The translations under genes were made by a program, and so were the position numbers. A stretch of DNA of 64,000 bases from an uncultured Campylobacter sp. GTDB lineage: Bacteria > Campylobacterota > Campylobacteria > Campylobacterales > Campylobacteraceae. A model generated the notes under the pieces. That model worked only from the letters and a program-made list of their open reading frames with translations. It did no database searches and had not been told where the DNA came from. The stretch is from the NCBI RefSeq assembly GCF_938039205.1, contig NZ_CALHVM010000058.1, forward strand, positions 80,939 to 144,938, read 5' to 3'. Of this stretch, positions 25,377 through 34,740 are shown in pieces (the first letter of the stretch is position 1; each line of letters starts with the position of its first letter).

Positions 25377-27767
25377 CTACTTTTTCAGCTTCTCGTAATC
25401 AATCATAAAATCAACGAATTTGCTTTTAAAATTCGGATCTTTTATCAGCCCGTATTGTATCGTCGCAGCTTCGATATTATCGATCTCTTGGTATAGGTGT
25501 CCAAGCGCCACGCGGCTTTCCATCGCATTTGGATCGGTAAGCTTAGATAGCTCCAAAAGCGCGGTTGCGTTTTGCGGGTGGTTTGAGCCGATGGCGGCTA
25601 CGGCAGCTAGAAATAGCGTGCCCGCGTCGTTTATCTTAAATTCGTCGATTATGCGGTTGTAGATCTGATAGCTCTCTTCAAAATCATTCGTGAAAATGTC
25701 GATATAAGCTAGCGTCTGGAGCAAATCGGTGTTATTGGCGCCTTGTTTTAGTAGCGCTTTTATTTTCTCGCGTTCGTAGTTTAGTAGACCCGAGATTTGC
25801 AAAAGCTTTATGTATTGCTCTTTGATGATGTTTGCGCCGTGGTAAAACGCCGCGTCATTTAGCCGTTTGTCGTGGAAGTAAATTTGGATTTGCTCGACGT
25901 ATTTTTTGATGCCTTCATCCTTATAGTTTGCGATAAAATCAAGGATATTCGCCACGATATCTTCAGGCAGCTTGGCCTTTAAAATTTGCGTTTTTTTAGC
26001 AAACTCCTCGCCCTTGTCGGTCATCTTTGCGATTATCGCGTCAAAGGCTAAATTTAGCGCGCTCTCTTCCTTTTCTTGCTCTAGCCAGCGCATTAAAGCG
26101 CCGCTATTGTTTGCGATGAGCGCCATTAGAGCTTGGCTTACGGGCGCGTCTTTTGAGCTCGCGTCGTGGTCGAGATTTTCTGAAATTTCTTGTAGTAGTT
26201 TGGTGTTATCCACGGCGTTTATATCGTTTGCGATAGCGCCTAGCACGCCAGCTAGATGATTTGTAGGGTCTAGGTGATAGCTCATGATAAAGTGCTTTGC
26301 CGCCATGCTAAAGTTGCCCAGTTGCGCGTAGCTAAGCGCTAGGTCGTAGTGTAAAACCGAGTGCTCGGGATAGAGCGAGATGAGCGAGGCAAACTGCGCG
26401 TTGGCCTGTTTTAGCTTGTAGTTTAGGGCGTTTGCGATGGCTGATGAGAGCTCTAAATTTACCTTTGAGAGCGCGCCGCTAGCGTTTAGGTAGTTGCCCG
26501 CCGCGCTTGCGTCGTCCAAAAATAGGCTAACGCCGCCTTTTCTTATGTAGTTTATCGTTTGGTTCGGGTCAAAAACCTTATAAGGCGCGAAGTAAAACAG
26601 CGTCTCATATCGTTTGGTTTTATCGAAAAACAGGTCGTTTCTAAAGTGTGCTTGAGCTAAATTTACGTCAAAAAGCTCGGGTTTTAGTATCGTTTTAATC
26701 GGGAAATTCGCGTTTAAAAATAACGGATCCTCGTGAAATACGGCCTTTATTTCATTTGTCGCCGCTTCAAATTTGCCGTCTTTTAGGTTTATGATGGCTA
26801 TCATCGAGTTTATTTTATTTGAGTCGCCGCCCTTGTTTAGCGCTAAATTTAGCCTATTTCTGGCCTTTTCGTACTGCCCGAGTCTTGCGTAAAGCATGCC
26901 AAGCGCCAGGTCTGCGTCAAATTCCTTTTGCGCTTCTAGCTTTTGTATCGCTTCGGTATCGTCGCCGATAAAGCTTAAAATTTTAGCCGCGAGGTAGTCA
27001 TATCGGTCTTTGTAGTAGCCGTTTTCGGCGTGCGAGAGGGCCGCTAGAGCCTCGATGTATTGGCCTTTATAGTAGTTTATGAGCGCGTAGTAGTAGTTGT
27101 ATAGCGGAGAGTCTGCCTCCTTGTACAAAAACGAATTAGCGAGATTTATATAATAGTTAAAATTTTGCTCGTTTTTTAGCTCCAGCGAGCTAACCGCGGC
27201 GTTTATGGCGCTAACGGCGACGTTTTCGTTATTGTCGATAGCTTTTTTAAAACTTTCTAGCGCGTCTTCAAATTTACCCTGCCTCATCTGCGAGACGCCA
27301 AGATTGTAGTTTGAGAGGCTTTGGTTGTAGACGGCGATGTTTTCGTAGATTTTTAGCGCTTCAAATTTATTGCCCTTTTCGTAGAGTAAATTTGCCTTAG
27401 CGATCATGTCGTCGATCTTTGAGCTGCCGAATTTTTGCGACTCGTAGTGCTCCTCGATATCTTTTACGATCTGTTTTTCATCTATCGGAGGCTTTTTCTC
27501 GCCCCTAAAAACGAAAAACAAAACTACGGCCAAGATGATGACGAGCGCGCCCGCCGATCCTCCGATGATAAAAAGCTTTTTCTTGCTTTTTTTGGCGTCA
27601 TCTTGCGCGTCTGCGGTTTGTTCGGGGACTACTGGTTCTAGCTCGTCGAGCGAAACCAGCTCGTCGCTTTCGCCGCCTTCTTGCCCTTCCGGTCGAGGCT
27701 CTTTGTCGCTTAGCTGGGTTTCGGCCTCTTCGAGGATTACTACGTTTTCATCGTCGTTTTGCGCCAC
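25377..27767 (-). CDS. pflB: TPR protein PflB (paralysed-flagella protein)
   Basis: 796 residues. The acidic N-terminal cytoplasmic tail (about 1-60) is followed by KKSKKK, one membrane helix (about 65-87) and a long periplasmic part of tetratricopeptide-like helices (for example YNLGVSQMRQGKFEDALESF, YDLALSYAQLGNFSMAAKHF). Size, architecture and position next to serS match C. jejuni Cj0390 (PflB), a part of the periplasmic scaffold that holds the stators of the polar flagellar motor. Cells without it have flagella but do not swim. Its ATG overlaps the serS stop. Confidence 0.85.
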   Translation of the reverse strand: MAQNDDENVVILEEAETQLSDKEPRPEGQEGGESDELVSLDELEPVVPEQTADAQDDAKKSKKKLFIIGGSAGALVIILAVVLFFVFRGEKKPPIDEKQIVKDIEEHYESQKFGSSKIDDMIAKANLLYEKGNKFEALKIYENIAVYNQSLSNYNLGVSQMRQGKFEDALESFKKAIDNNENVAVSAINAAVSSLELKNEQNFNYYINLANSFLYKEADSPLYNYYYALINYYKGQYIEALAALSHAENGYYKDRYDYLAAKILSFIGDDTEAIQKLEAQKEFDADLALGMLYARLGQYEKARNRLNLALNKGGDSNKINSMIAIINLKDGKFEAATNEIKAVFHEDPLFLNANFPIKTILKPELFDVNLAQAHFRNDLFFDKTKRYETLFYFAPYKVFDPNQTINYIRKGGVSLFLDDASAAGNYLNASGALSKVNLELSSAIANALNYKLKQANAQFASLISLYPEHSVLHYDLALSYAQLGNFSMAAKHFIMSYHLDPTNHLAGVLGAIANDINAVDNTKLLQEISENLDHDASSKDAPVSQALMALIANNSGALMRWLEQEKEESALNLAFDAIIAKMTDKGEEFAKKTQILKAKLPEDIVANILDFIANYKDEGIKKYVEQIQIYFHDKRLNDAAFYHGANIIKEQYIKLLQISGLLNYEREKIKALLKQGANNTDLLQTLAYIDIFTNDFEESYQIYNRIIDEFKINDAGTLFLAAVAAIGSNHPQNATALLELSKLTDPNAMESRVALGHLYQEIDNIEAATIQYGLIKDPNFKSKFVDFMIDYEKLKK

Positions 27768-29011
27768 TACATATACCTTTTAAGAACTTCCGGAATCTCG
27801 ATGCTGCCATCTACTTTTTGGTAGTTTTCCATTATCGCTATGAGCGTCCTGCCTACGGCTAGGCTCGAGCCGTTTAGGGTGTTTACCAGAGCGTTTTTCT
27901 TGCCGTCTTTGTAGCGGATTTTGGCTCTTCGAGCTTGGAAATCGCGCGTGTTTGATACCGAGCTTATCTCGCGGTATTTGTTTTGTCCGGGTAGCCAGAC
28001 CTCAAGATCTATCGTCTTTGCCGCGCTAAAGCCAAGGTCTCCGCTGCAAAGTAGCATATGGCGGTGCGGCAATCCAAGGCTTGTTAGCAAATCACTAGCG
28101 CACGCCACCATCTCGTCTAGCATCTGCGCGCTTTGCTCCGGAGTCGTGATGGCTACTAGTTCTACTTTTTCAAACTGATGTTGGCGGATCATGCCGCGCG
28201 TGTCGCGTCCTGCTGAGCCCGCTTCTTTACGGAAGCACGCCGAGCAGCAAGTCATCTTTATCGGTAGGTTCTCGACGGGTAAAATTTCGTTGTTGTAAAG
28301 ATTGGTCACCGGCACCTCGCTAGTAGGGATCAGGTACAAATCCTCGCCCTGAGCCTTATATAGATCGTCTTCAAATTTAGGCAACTGTCCTGTGCCGTAA
28401 AGCGTGTTTGCATTTACCAAAAACGGCACGTTAACCAGTTCAAAGCCGCGCGCGTTGTTAAAGTCGATCATGTAGTTAACTAGCGCTCTTGATAGGCGCG
28501 CTCCCATGCCTTTTAGTACGCAAAAGCGTGAGCCAGAGAGCTTAACTCCGCGCTCGAAATCAAGCCAGCCTAAGTTCTCGCCAAGTTCGTAGTGTTCTTT
28601 TGGCGTGAAGTCAAATTTGGTCGGCTCGAGCACTGTTTTTACGCAGACGTTATCGTTCTCGTCGGCACCAAACGGCACGTCGTCATCGGTGATATTAGGC
28701 ACGCAGCTTGCGATGTTTTCTAGCTTTTCCTCGTATGTTCGCACGATCTCGGAGGCGTCGCCCATCGCTGCTTTGTTCAAATTTAGCTCGTTTTTTAGCT
28801 CGTCGGTGTTCTCGCCGTTTCTAGCCTTTATGCCAAGCTCTTTGCTCTTGGCGTTTTGGATCGCTTGGAAATTTTCTAGCGCTTGACGCTTTGCTTTTAG
28901 CTCGTTAAACGTCGTCAAAAGCTCGTTTAAAACTTCGGGCTTTACGTTTTTGCCTTGTAGTTTTTTTACGAACTCGTCGTAGCGAGTGTCGAGTAGTTTT
29001 AAATTTATCAT
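27767..29011 (-). CDS. serS: Serine-tRNA ligase SerS
   Basis: 414 residues, class II aminoacyl-tRNA synthetase. An N-terminal antiparallel coiled coil (about 25-105) contacts the long tRNA-Ser variable arm. The catalytic domain has LIPTSEVPVTN, motif 2 FRKEAGSAGRDTRGMIRQHQF and motif 3 NGSSLAVGRTLIAIMEN. It charges tRNA-Ser, including the tRNA-Ser(GCT) encoded at 38347. Part of the conserved minus-strand block der-aroK-trpS-(membrane protein)-serS-pflB. Confidence 0.96.
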   Translation of the reverse strand: MINLKLLDTRYDEFVKKLQGKNVKPEVLNELLTTFNELKAKRQALENFQAIQNAKSKELGIKARNGENTDELKNELNLNKAAMGDASEIVRTYEEKLENIASCVPNITDDDVPFGADENDNVCVKTVLEPTKFDFTPKEHYELGENLGWLDFERGVKLSGSRFCVLKGMGARLSRALVNYMIDFNNARGFELVNVPFLVNANTLYGTGQLPKFEDDLYKAQGEDLYLIPTSEVPVTNLYNNEILPVENLPIKMTCCSACFRKEAGSAGRDTRGMIRQHQFEKVELVAITTPEQSAQMLDEMVACASDLLTSLGLPHRHMLLCSGDLGFSAAKTIDLEVWLPGQNKYREISSVSNTRDFQARRAKIRYKDGKKNALVNTLNGSSLAVGRTLIAIMENYQKVDGSIEIPEVLKRYM

Positions 29012-29020
29012 ATCCTCTCC

Positions 29021-29461
29021 TTAAACCATAAACATAACTTTAGCAAATATCACGATGATCGCCGCCGCCGCAAACGCAAACGGGTGGATATTGCCTAGAG
29101 GGCTAGGGCGTTTTAGTATAAATTTACACGTGAGATTGGTTGCTACGGCCGCAAATATCAGTAGCGCCAAAATAACCTTTATCATAAAGACGATTTGTAA
29201 ATTCGACTCAAAATATCCGCCGGCTTTCGAGCCGACCCAGCTACTCATCATCATGCCGCCCGTTAGTACTAAAAGCAGCACGCAAAGCGGCATGATTTTT
29301 ATCGCGACGCTTGAGATGGCTTGCTGCGCTTTTTGCGCTATTTCCGCGGGCAGTTTGGCCTTGGCTCTTGAAAAAATAATCACGTCGAAAAATAAAAATC
29401 CGACGAAAATGATAGCACAGATCAGGTGAATAAGCTGCGCGTAAGGGTAGATTGCTTGCAT
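29021..29461 (-). CDS. Four-helix inner membrane protein, CopD-like
   Basis: 146 residues with four hydrophobic segments (about 9-27, 52-70, 86-106, 123-145). The first holds YAQLIHLICAIIFVGFLFFD, with a His like that of CopD-family and related small membrane proteins. Some of those bind haem or copper, but no function is known for this type. It sits between serS and trpS with 9- and 16-base gaps, so it is co-transcribed with them; C. jejuni has no gene at this exact spot. Confidence 0.65.
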   Translation of the reverse strand: MQAIYPYAQLIHLICAIIFVGFLFFDVIIFSRAKAKLPAEIAQKAQQAISSVAIKIMPLCVLLLVLTGGMMMSSWVGSKAGGYFESNLQIVFMIKVILALLIFAAVATNLTCKFILKRPSPLGNIHPFAFAAAAIIVIFAKVMFMV

Positions 29462-29477
29462 TTTTTTCCTTTAAAAT

Positions 29478-30443
29478 TTATTTGTATATGCCTGTTGCGG
29501 CGCGTATTTTTTCCATTATCGGCGCTGCGACGGCTCGCGCTTTTTTCGCGCCTTCGTTTAAAATTTCATCCACTTCGCCTGCGTGATTTAGATAATAATC
29601 AAATTTGCCTCTCGCGTCTGCAAAATACTCCCAAACCAGCTCGTTTAGATACATCTTAAAGTGTCCGTGTCCTTCGCCGCCTCGCTCATATCTAGCCTGC
29701 AAGTCGCGCTGTCCGTCCTCGTCTAGGAATAATTTTGCGATATTATAGACGTTGCAGTTTTGCCACTGCTTAGGCGCTTCAAGCGGCTCGGAGGTCGTCA
29801 CGATGCTTGAAATTTGCTTTTTTAGCTCTTTGGCGCCGGCAAAAATATCTATAGTATTGCCGTAGCTTTTGCTCATTTTCGCGCCGTCTGTGCCGGGCAC
29901 GGTAGCTACGTTTTCATCGACTTTGTACTCCGGCAGGACGAAGATGTCGCCGTGCTCGTTGTTAAATTTGATCGCGATATCGCGCGCGATCTCGACGTGC
30001 TGGATCTGATCCTTGCCCACGGGTACGACCTGCGCGCCGTATAGCAGGATATCAGCCGCCATCAAAACGGGATAGCTAAAAAGCCCGTGATGCGAGGTTA
30101 GGCCCTTTGCGACCTTGTCCTTGTAGCTGTGAGCGCGCTCGAGCAGGCCCATAGGAGTGTATTGACTAAGTATCCAGTAGAGCTCTAAAACCTCTTTGAC
30201 GTCGCTTTGCACCCAAAATACGCTCTTTTGCGGATCGATACCCAGCGACAAAAACGCGCTCGCCGCCTCATAAGTGTTTTGTTTTAGCTTCCCTGCGTCG
30301 GCGACCGAGGTCATCGCGTGGTAGTTTGCGATAAACATAAACATCTCGCTTTGCCCCTGCGCCTCAACCATTTGCTTAATTGAGGCGAAGTAGTTGCCTA
30401 GGTGTAGTTTGCCGCTTGGTTGCAAACCCGTTAGTACTCTCAA
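29478..30443 (-). CDS. trpS: Tryptophan-tRNA ligase TrpS
   Basis: 321 residues, class I synthetase. HIGH-like KLHLGN at residues 12-17 and KMSKS inside TDGAKMSKSYGN. WILSQYTPMGLLERAHSYKD is typical of bacterial TrpRS. It charges tRNA-Trp. Upstream (30444-30731) is a 288-base gap to aroK in which no gene is seen. Confidence 0.96.
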   Translation of the reverse strand: MRVLTGLQPSGKLHLGNYFASIKQMVEAQGQSEMFMFIANYHAMTSVADAGKLKQNTYEAASAFLSLGIDPQKSVFWVQSDVKEVLELYWILSQYTPMGLLERAHSYKDKVAKGLTSHHGLFSYPVLMAADILLYGAQVVPVGKDQIQHVEIARDIAIKFNNEHGDIFVLPEYKVDENVATVPGTDGAKMSKSYGNTIDIFAGAKELKKQISSIVTTSEPLEAPKQWQNCNVYNIAKLFLDEDGQRDLQARYERGGEGHGHFKMYLNELVWEYFADARGKFDYYLNHAGEVDEILNEGAKKARAVAAPIMEKIRAATGIYK

Positions 30444-30731
30444 ATTTTATCCTTTTTTGCGGCTTATCTTTTTCCGCTTTACTTTGTTAGATTTTGCTTA
30501 GCTTCACTGCGACGCACGACAAGTGCACCTCGTTCGCAAAGCAAAATCTGCCGCGTCTAGCGAAAAAATATCGCGCCTTATTTTTTGTTTTTATAAAATT
30601 TGCACGGCTATTTGACAATATTGCCGCTTATTTTTGTTGCATTAAACTTTTGAAATCCATCAAATTTGAACTTAAATTTTAGATCGCTTAAGATTTGACG
30701 TTTACCGCTCAAATTTCAACCCAAATTTTAC

Positions 30732-31247
30732 TTAATCCTTTTTTATTTTTTCTAAAATCTCTTTCGCGACTTGCTCTAGCCCTTTGCCTTCGACGTCGAT
30801 TATGAGATCGGCGACGTTTTTATACATCTTTTTTCTCTCGTTAAAAAGCTTTTTAGCCGCGTTTAGATCGCGCAAAAGCGGGCGTTTGGCGTAGTGCATC
30901 TGCGCTTCGCCGCTCTCGTCTATACGCTTTAAAATCGCCTCAAAACTTGATTTTAGATAGATGATTTTGCCGATTTTTTTAAGGCCTTTAACCTTTGCAA
31001 AGCCGCCGCCCGCCGCTATCACCGAGGATTTTACGTTTTTGGCCAGCTTTTTAGCGAGTTTTGCCTCGCATTTTCTAAAATACTCCTCGCCTTTTTTCTC
31101 GAAAATTTCTTTAACTTTTAAATTTTGCTCGCTTTCGATCAGCTCGTCGGTGTCTAAAAACAGCTTACCCGTTTTTTTCGCGATATGCCTTGCTACCGTG
31201 CCTTTGCCAACGCCCATGAAGCCGATAAAAACTAAATTTTTACTCAC
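30732..31247 (-). CDS. aroK: Shikimate kinase AroK
   Basis: 171 residues. P-loop GFMGVGKGT at 9-17, shikimate-binding Asp32 and Asp34 in FLDTDELIE, and AAGGGF near residue 79. It phosphorylates shikimate on the way to chorismate. It overlaps der by 8 bases. Confidence 0.94.
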   Translation of the reverse strand: MSKNLVFIGFMGVGKGTVARHIAKKTGKLFLDTDELIESEQNLKVKEIFEKKGEEYFRKCEAKLAKKLAKNVKSSVIAAGGGFAKVKGLKKIGKIIYLKSSFEAILKRIDESGEAQMHYAKRPLLRDLNAAKKLFNERKKMYKNVADLIIDVEGKGLEQVAKEILEKIKKD

Positions 31248-32643
31248 TTTTTCCCTCGTTTTTCTCGTCCGAGCCGCTACGATTTTTAGGTATCAGCACG
31301 ATCGGGGTGCCCGATAGCTCGAATTTCTCGCGTAGCTTGTTCGTTAGGTAGCGCTTGTAGCTAAAGTGCAGGGCGCGCGGGCGGTTCATCACGAGCGCGA
31401 TTTTTGGCGGCGCGAAACCAAACTGCACCGCGTAGTAAATTTTCACGCTTTTGCCCTTTTCGCGCGGTATCGGGTGCGCTTTTACCGCCTCTTCGATGGC
31501 TTCGTTTAGCCTTGCGGTTTGGATTTTTTGCGTGTAGTTTTTATAAACTTCTAAAATAAGCGGGTAAATTTTATGTACCCTTTTGCCGCCCAGAGCAGAG
31601 ACGCTGATGATCGGCGCGTAGGCTAGAAATTTAAATTTATCCCTGATCTCGCGGCTAAATTTATCAAAATCTTCCTCGCTTTTGTCCCATTTGTTTAGCA
31701 CGATGATGACGCCGAGCTCAAATTTGGCCGCAAGACCCGCGATACGCTCGTCAAGCTCGGTTAGCGGCTCGGAGCTATCAAGTACCAAAAGCGCGATATC
31801 GGCGAGCTCTAGCGCAGACTCGGTGCGGTTTAGCGCGTATCTTTCGATGCCTTCTATTTTGCCGCGTTTTCTGATGCCCGCGGTATCGACGAACTCAAAA
31901 ACCCTATCCTCATAGACGAAAGTCTCGTTTACCGGATCTATCGTCGTGCCGGCTATGTCGCTCACCACTGCGCGAGATTCTTTTACTAGCGCGTTTAGAA
32001 GTGAGCTTTTACCGACGTTTACGCGTCCGATGATGCCTACTTGGATATTTTTGCGTTCATAGTCCTCGCGAGCTGATAGCTCTTTAACCACCTCGCCGTC
32101 GTCGCCGAAATTTTCTAAAAACTCGTCCAGATCCTCGCCGACGTCGGGGCGGATCTCGTCTTTTAGCTGCTTATAGATCCAGTCCGCTAGCTCGTCGATG
32201 CCCGCGTTGTGGCTGACTGAAATAGCAAAGCTCGTTTTTGCGCCGAAATTTGCAAACTCGTAGCTTCGTAGCTCGTCTTTTTTGCTGTCTATTTTGTTGA
32301 TTACGAGCGCGGTCGGTAAATTTAGCTTTAAAAGCGCGTAGTATAGGGCTTTATCCTCGTCGCTAGGCATCATTTTGCCATCGACCATAAAGATGATCGC
32401 ATCCGAGCTTCTAGCTTCGGCTAGGGTTTTTGCCTTGACGTTTTTAAAGAGCTCGCTACTATCGTCCAGTCCGCCGCTGTCGATCAAAACGCAGCTTCTA
32501 TCGTAAATTTCTATAATCGTTTTGTTCGTATCTCGCGTCGTACCGCTAACGTCGCTGGTGATGGCTATACGTCTGCCGGCTAGGCGGTTAAAGAGCGAGC
32601 TTTTGCCGACGTTTGGCTTGCCGACTAAAATTATCTTTTGCAA
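31240..32643 (-). CDS. der: Ribosome biogenesis GTPase Der (EngA)
   Basis: 467 residues with two GTPase domains in tandem, the Der signature. G1 motifs are GKPNVGKS (8-15) and, in the second domain, GRVNVGKSSLLN; NKID and NKWD are the G4 motifs. A C-terminal KH-like domain follows (KIYYAVQFGFAPPKIALVMN). It acts in 50S subunit maturation. First gene of the minus-strand block; a divergent promoter region lies between it and the transporter gene. Confidence 0.96.
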   Translation of the reverse strand: MQKIILVGKPNVGKSSLFNRLAGRRIAITSDVSGTTRDTNKTIIEIYDRSCVLIDSGGLDDSSELFKNVKAKTLAEARSSDAIIFMVDGKMMPSDEDKALYYALLKLNLPTALVINKIDSKKDELRSYEFANFGAKTSFAISVSHNAGIDELADWIYKQLKDEIRPDVGEDLDEFLENFGDDGEVVKELSAREDYERKNIQVGIIGRVNVGKSSLLNALVKESRAVVSDIAGTTIDPVNETFVYEDRVFEFVDTAGIRKRGKIEGIERYALNRTESALELADIALLVLDSSEPLTELDERIAGLAAKFELGVIIVLNKWDKSEEDFDKFSREIRDKFKFLAYAPIISVSALGGKRVHKIYPLILEVYKNYTQKIQTARLNEAIEEAVKAHPIPREKGKSVKIYYAVQFGFAPPKIALVMNRPRALHFSYKRYLTNKLREKFELSGTPIVLIPKNRSGSDEKNEGKSE

Positions 32644-32751
32644 AATTTTCCCTTAAAAATCCCGTTAAATTTGCGGCCGACTTCGCCGCTTAAAATCCCG
32701 ATTATACAAATTTTTTGCTTACATTGTTTATAAATTTAAGCCGTTTTGCAT

Positions 32752-32757
32752 TACAAT
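32752..32757 (+). promoter_or_regulatory. Candidate -10 box for the EamA transporter gene
   Basis: TACAAT in GCATTACAATACG, 25 bases before the TTG start chosen at 32782, with AAAGGAAAAAT as ribosome-binding site. Confidence 0.45.
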
Positions 32758-32781
32758 ACGCCTAAATTTAAAGGAAAAATT

Positions 32782-33675
32782 TTGTTTCGCAGATACGTTT
32801 TGCACCATTTGGGCGCTTATTATATGATCATCGCGTGTATGTTTTTTGCCGCCGTGGGAGGCTTTGCCAAGGTTTTGAGCGAGCAGATGTCTAGTATCGA
32901 GGTCGTATTTTTTAGAAATGCCGTCGGTCTTGCTATCGTGCTTTACGCGATTTACAAAAGGCCGCCGACGCATCAAAAAGGCGGGCAACTTTTGGTGCTG
33001 ATGTTTCGCGGATTTATCGGCACGATCGCGCTTTTTGCTCTTTTCTACAACATCGCTCATATAAATTTAGGCGCGGCTTATACTTTTCAAAAAACGAGCC
33101 CAATTTTCACGGCGATTTTTGCGGCGATTTTCTTAAAAGAAGCGCTTAGTAAAAAGGGCTGGGGCGCGATATTTCTAGGTTTTATCGGCATACTTTTTAT
33201 CATCCAGCCGAATTTAGGCATCAGTAAAACCGACTGGCTGGGGCTTTGGAGCGGCGTGGGGGCGGCGCTTGCGATGCTTAGCGTTAGAACCCTGCGCAAA
33301 AGCTACGACACGAGCGTCATCGTGCTTAGCTTTATGGCGTGGGGAACGGCTCTGCCGATGCTCTTGATGGGCGTTGCGGAGTGGGTCAAATTTGAGCCTC
33401 TAGATTTCTTGCTTTCGCCGTTTGTTGCGCCAAATTTTAAAGGCGTAATCCTAATCGTGCTAATGGGGCTTGCGGGCTATTTTTTCCAGTTTTATATGAC
33501 GAAGGCGTATGCGGCGAGCAAAAAGGCGGGCTCGGTTGCCGCGATAAGCTATATGGACGTCGTATTTTCGCTAGTAGTGGGCTTTTTTATGGGCGATACG
33601 CTGCCTAATGCGGCGGCGTTTTTTGGTATAATGCTGGTCGTTATCAGCGGAATAATCGTAGCAAGGGAGAGATAA
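32782..33675 (+). CDS. EamA/DMT-family membrane transporter
   Basis: 297 residues from TTG 32782, chosen because AAAGGA lies 6 bases upstream. The frame is open to 32746, but the candidate -10 box lies inside that extension. Ten membrane segments in two EamA halves; RNAVGLAIVLYAI and LGAAYTFQKTSPIFTAIFAAIFL are typical of drug/metabolite transporters. It corresponds in place to C. jejuni Cj0385c beside kdsA. The substrate is unknown. Confidence 0.83.
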   Translation: MFRRYVLHHLGAYYMIIACMFFAAVGGFAKVLSEQMSSIEVVFFRNAVGLAIVLYAIYKRPPTHQKGGQLLVLMFRGFIGTIALFALFYNIAHINLGAAYTFQKTSPIFTAIFAAIFLKEALSKKGWGAIFLGFIGILFIIQPNLGISKTDWLGLWSGVGAALAMLSVRTLRKSYDTSVIVLSFMAWGTALPMLLMGVAEWVKFEPLDFLLSPFVAPNFKGVILIVLMGLAGYFFQFYMTKAYAASKKAGSVAAISYMDVVFSLVVGFFMGDTLPNAAAFFGIMLVVISGIIVARER

Positions 33676-33680
33676 ATTTT

Positions 33681-34730
33681 ATGAAAATAGAAATGGGCGA
33701 ATCTTTATTTTACTCCTGGCTTCGCCATGTTAAAGAGTGTCAAATAGTGCAAACTAACTGGAAAATTTCTCCAAAATGGGAACTAAAATTTTCAGACGAA
33801 CTAGAAAAAATTATGTCGAAAACAGATGGTTTTTTTTCTAATAAATACGGATATAAAATTTACAAGCAAAATACTTCTTTAAAGCAGCTTTTGCAGCAGG
33901 CTGAATGCGATGCTTTGGGTGTTTGTTCAAATGATCGTATGAATGAAATTTATGCAGTTGATGTTGCTTTTCATGAGTCCGGACTAAACTACGGCGGTCT
34001 TGATGAGACGGTAGTTAGAGTAGTAAAAAAATGTCTTAGAACCGCCATGTGTATTTATGGATATTTTGGTGTTAAAAAAGCAGAAATTATCTTTGCATCC
34101 CCTAAAATAAATAGACAAATTTTAGATGCCTTGCGCCCTTGTTTTGTTGATATAAACAACATAATACAAGAGATGGGATTTGAATTTGACTTTAGAATAA
34201 TAGCAAATAGCGATTTTTCAAATTTGGTTTTAGAACCTATTTTGGAGATAAGTGGTAATGTGGCTGATACGGCGGAGCTTTTTATGCGTTCTTACCAGAT
34301 GCTATCCTTGTTTGATAAAAAGAGCCTAAAAGATACAAAAAACGTAGAAAAACAAAAGCCGGAAACGACTATACGCAACTATCAACTTTCTAAAGACTAC
34401 GTTAATATCAAAAATAATCAAGACGATTACGCCGAGCTAAAAGTAGGACAAATAGCACGAATAATTATGAGGGAAATTTTGGAAAGCGGTAAAGTAGATG
34501 CCGACGAGATAAACAGGCTTCAAAGCGAAAGATATAGTAAGGATAGTCTTGGATTAAATTACCCTGCGCTTGTAATCGCTGACAGCGAATATGACGCAGT
34601 GCGTTATTATTCTGACCCTATACTGATAAATGGTGTAAAATACAAGCTTTGCTCGCAATGGTTTGAAACGCCCGCAAATGACGACAGGCCATACCTGATC
34701 GACTGGATCAAAAAATATAAAGACAAATAA
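33681..34730 (+). CDS. Orphan protein with a possible PD-(D/E)xK-like nuclease region
   Basis: 349 residues, not a recognised named family. Clearly lower in GC than its neighbours (AAA, ATT and TTT dominate), which suggests acquisition. The start ATG 33681 has no strong Shine-Dalgarno (GGGAGAGATAAATTTT). Residues about 68-100 (LLQQAECDALGV, then IYAVDVAFHESGLNYGG) resemble the core strands of restriction-endonuclease-like folds, where ECD and DVAFH could be the acidic and (D/E)xK positions. The C-terminus (RYYSDPILINGVKYKLCSQWFE) resembles a small domain often attached to such nucleases. It lies between a transporter gene and kdsA, outside any recognised defence island. Function unproven. Confidence 0.55.
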   Translation: MKIEMGESLFYSWLRHVKECQIVQTNWKISPKWELKFSDELEKIMSKTDGFFSNKYGYKIYKQNTSLKQLLQQAECDALGVCSNDRMNEIYAVDVAFHESGLNYGGLDETVVRVVKKCLRTAMCIYGYFGVKKAEIIFASPKINRQILDALRPCFVDINNIIQEMGFEFDFRIIANSDFSNLVLEPILEISGNVADTAELFMRSYQMLSLFDKKSLKDTKNVEKQKPETTIRNYQLSKDYVNIKNNQDDYAELKVGQIARIIMREILESGKVDADEINRLQSERYSKDSLGLNYPALVIADSEYDAVRYYSDPILINGVKYKLCSQWFETPANDDRPYLIDWIKKYKDK

Positions 34731-34740
34731 AGGAGAAAAA

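Noticed and set aside
30494..30682. 62-codon plus-strand frame between trpS and aroK
   Set aside because: No ribosome-binding site, no family features; the gap looks non-coding.
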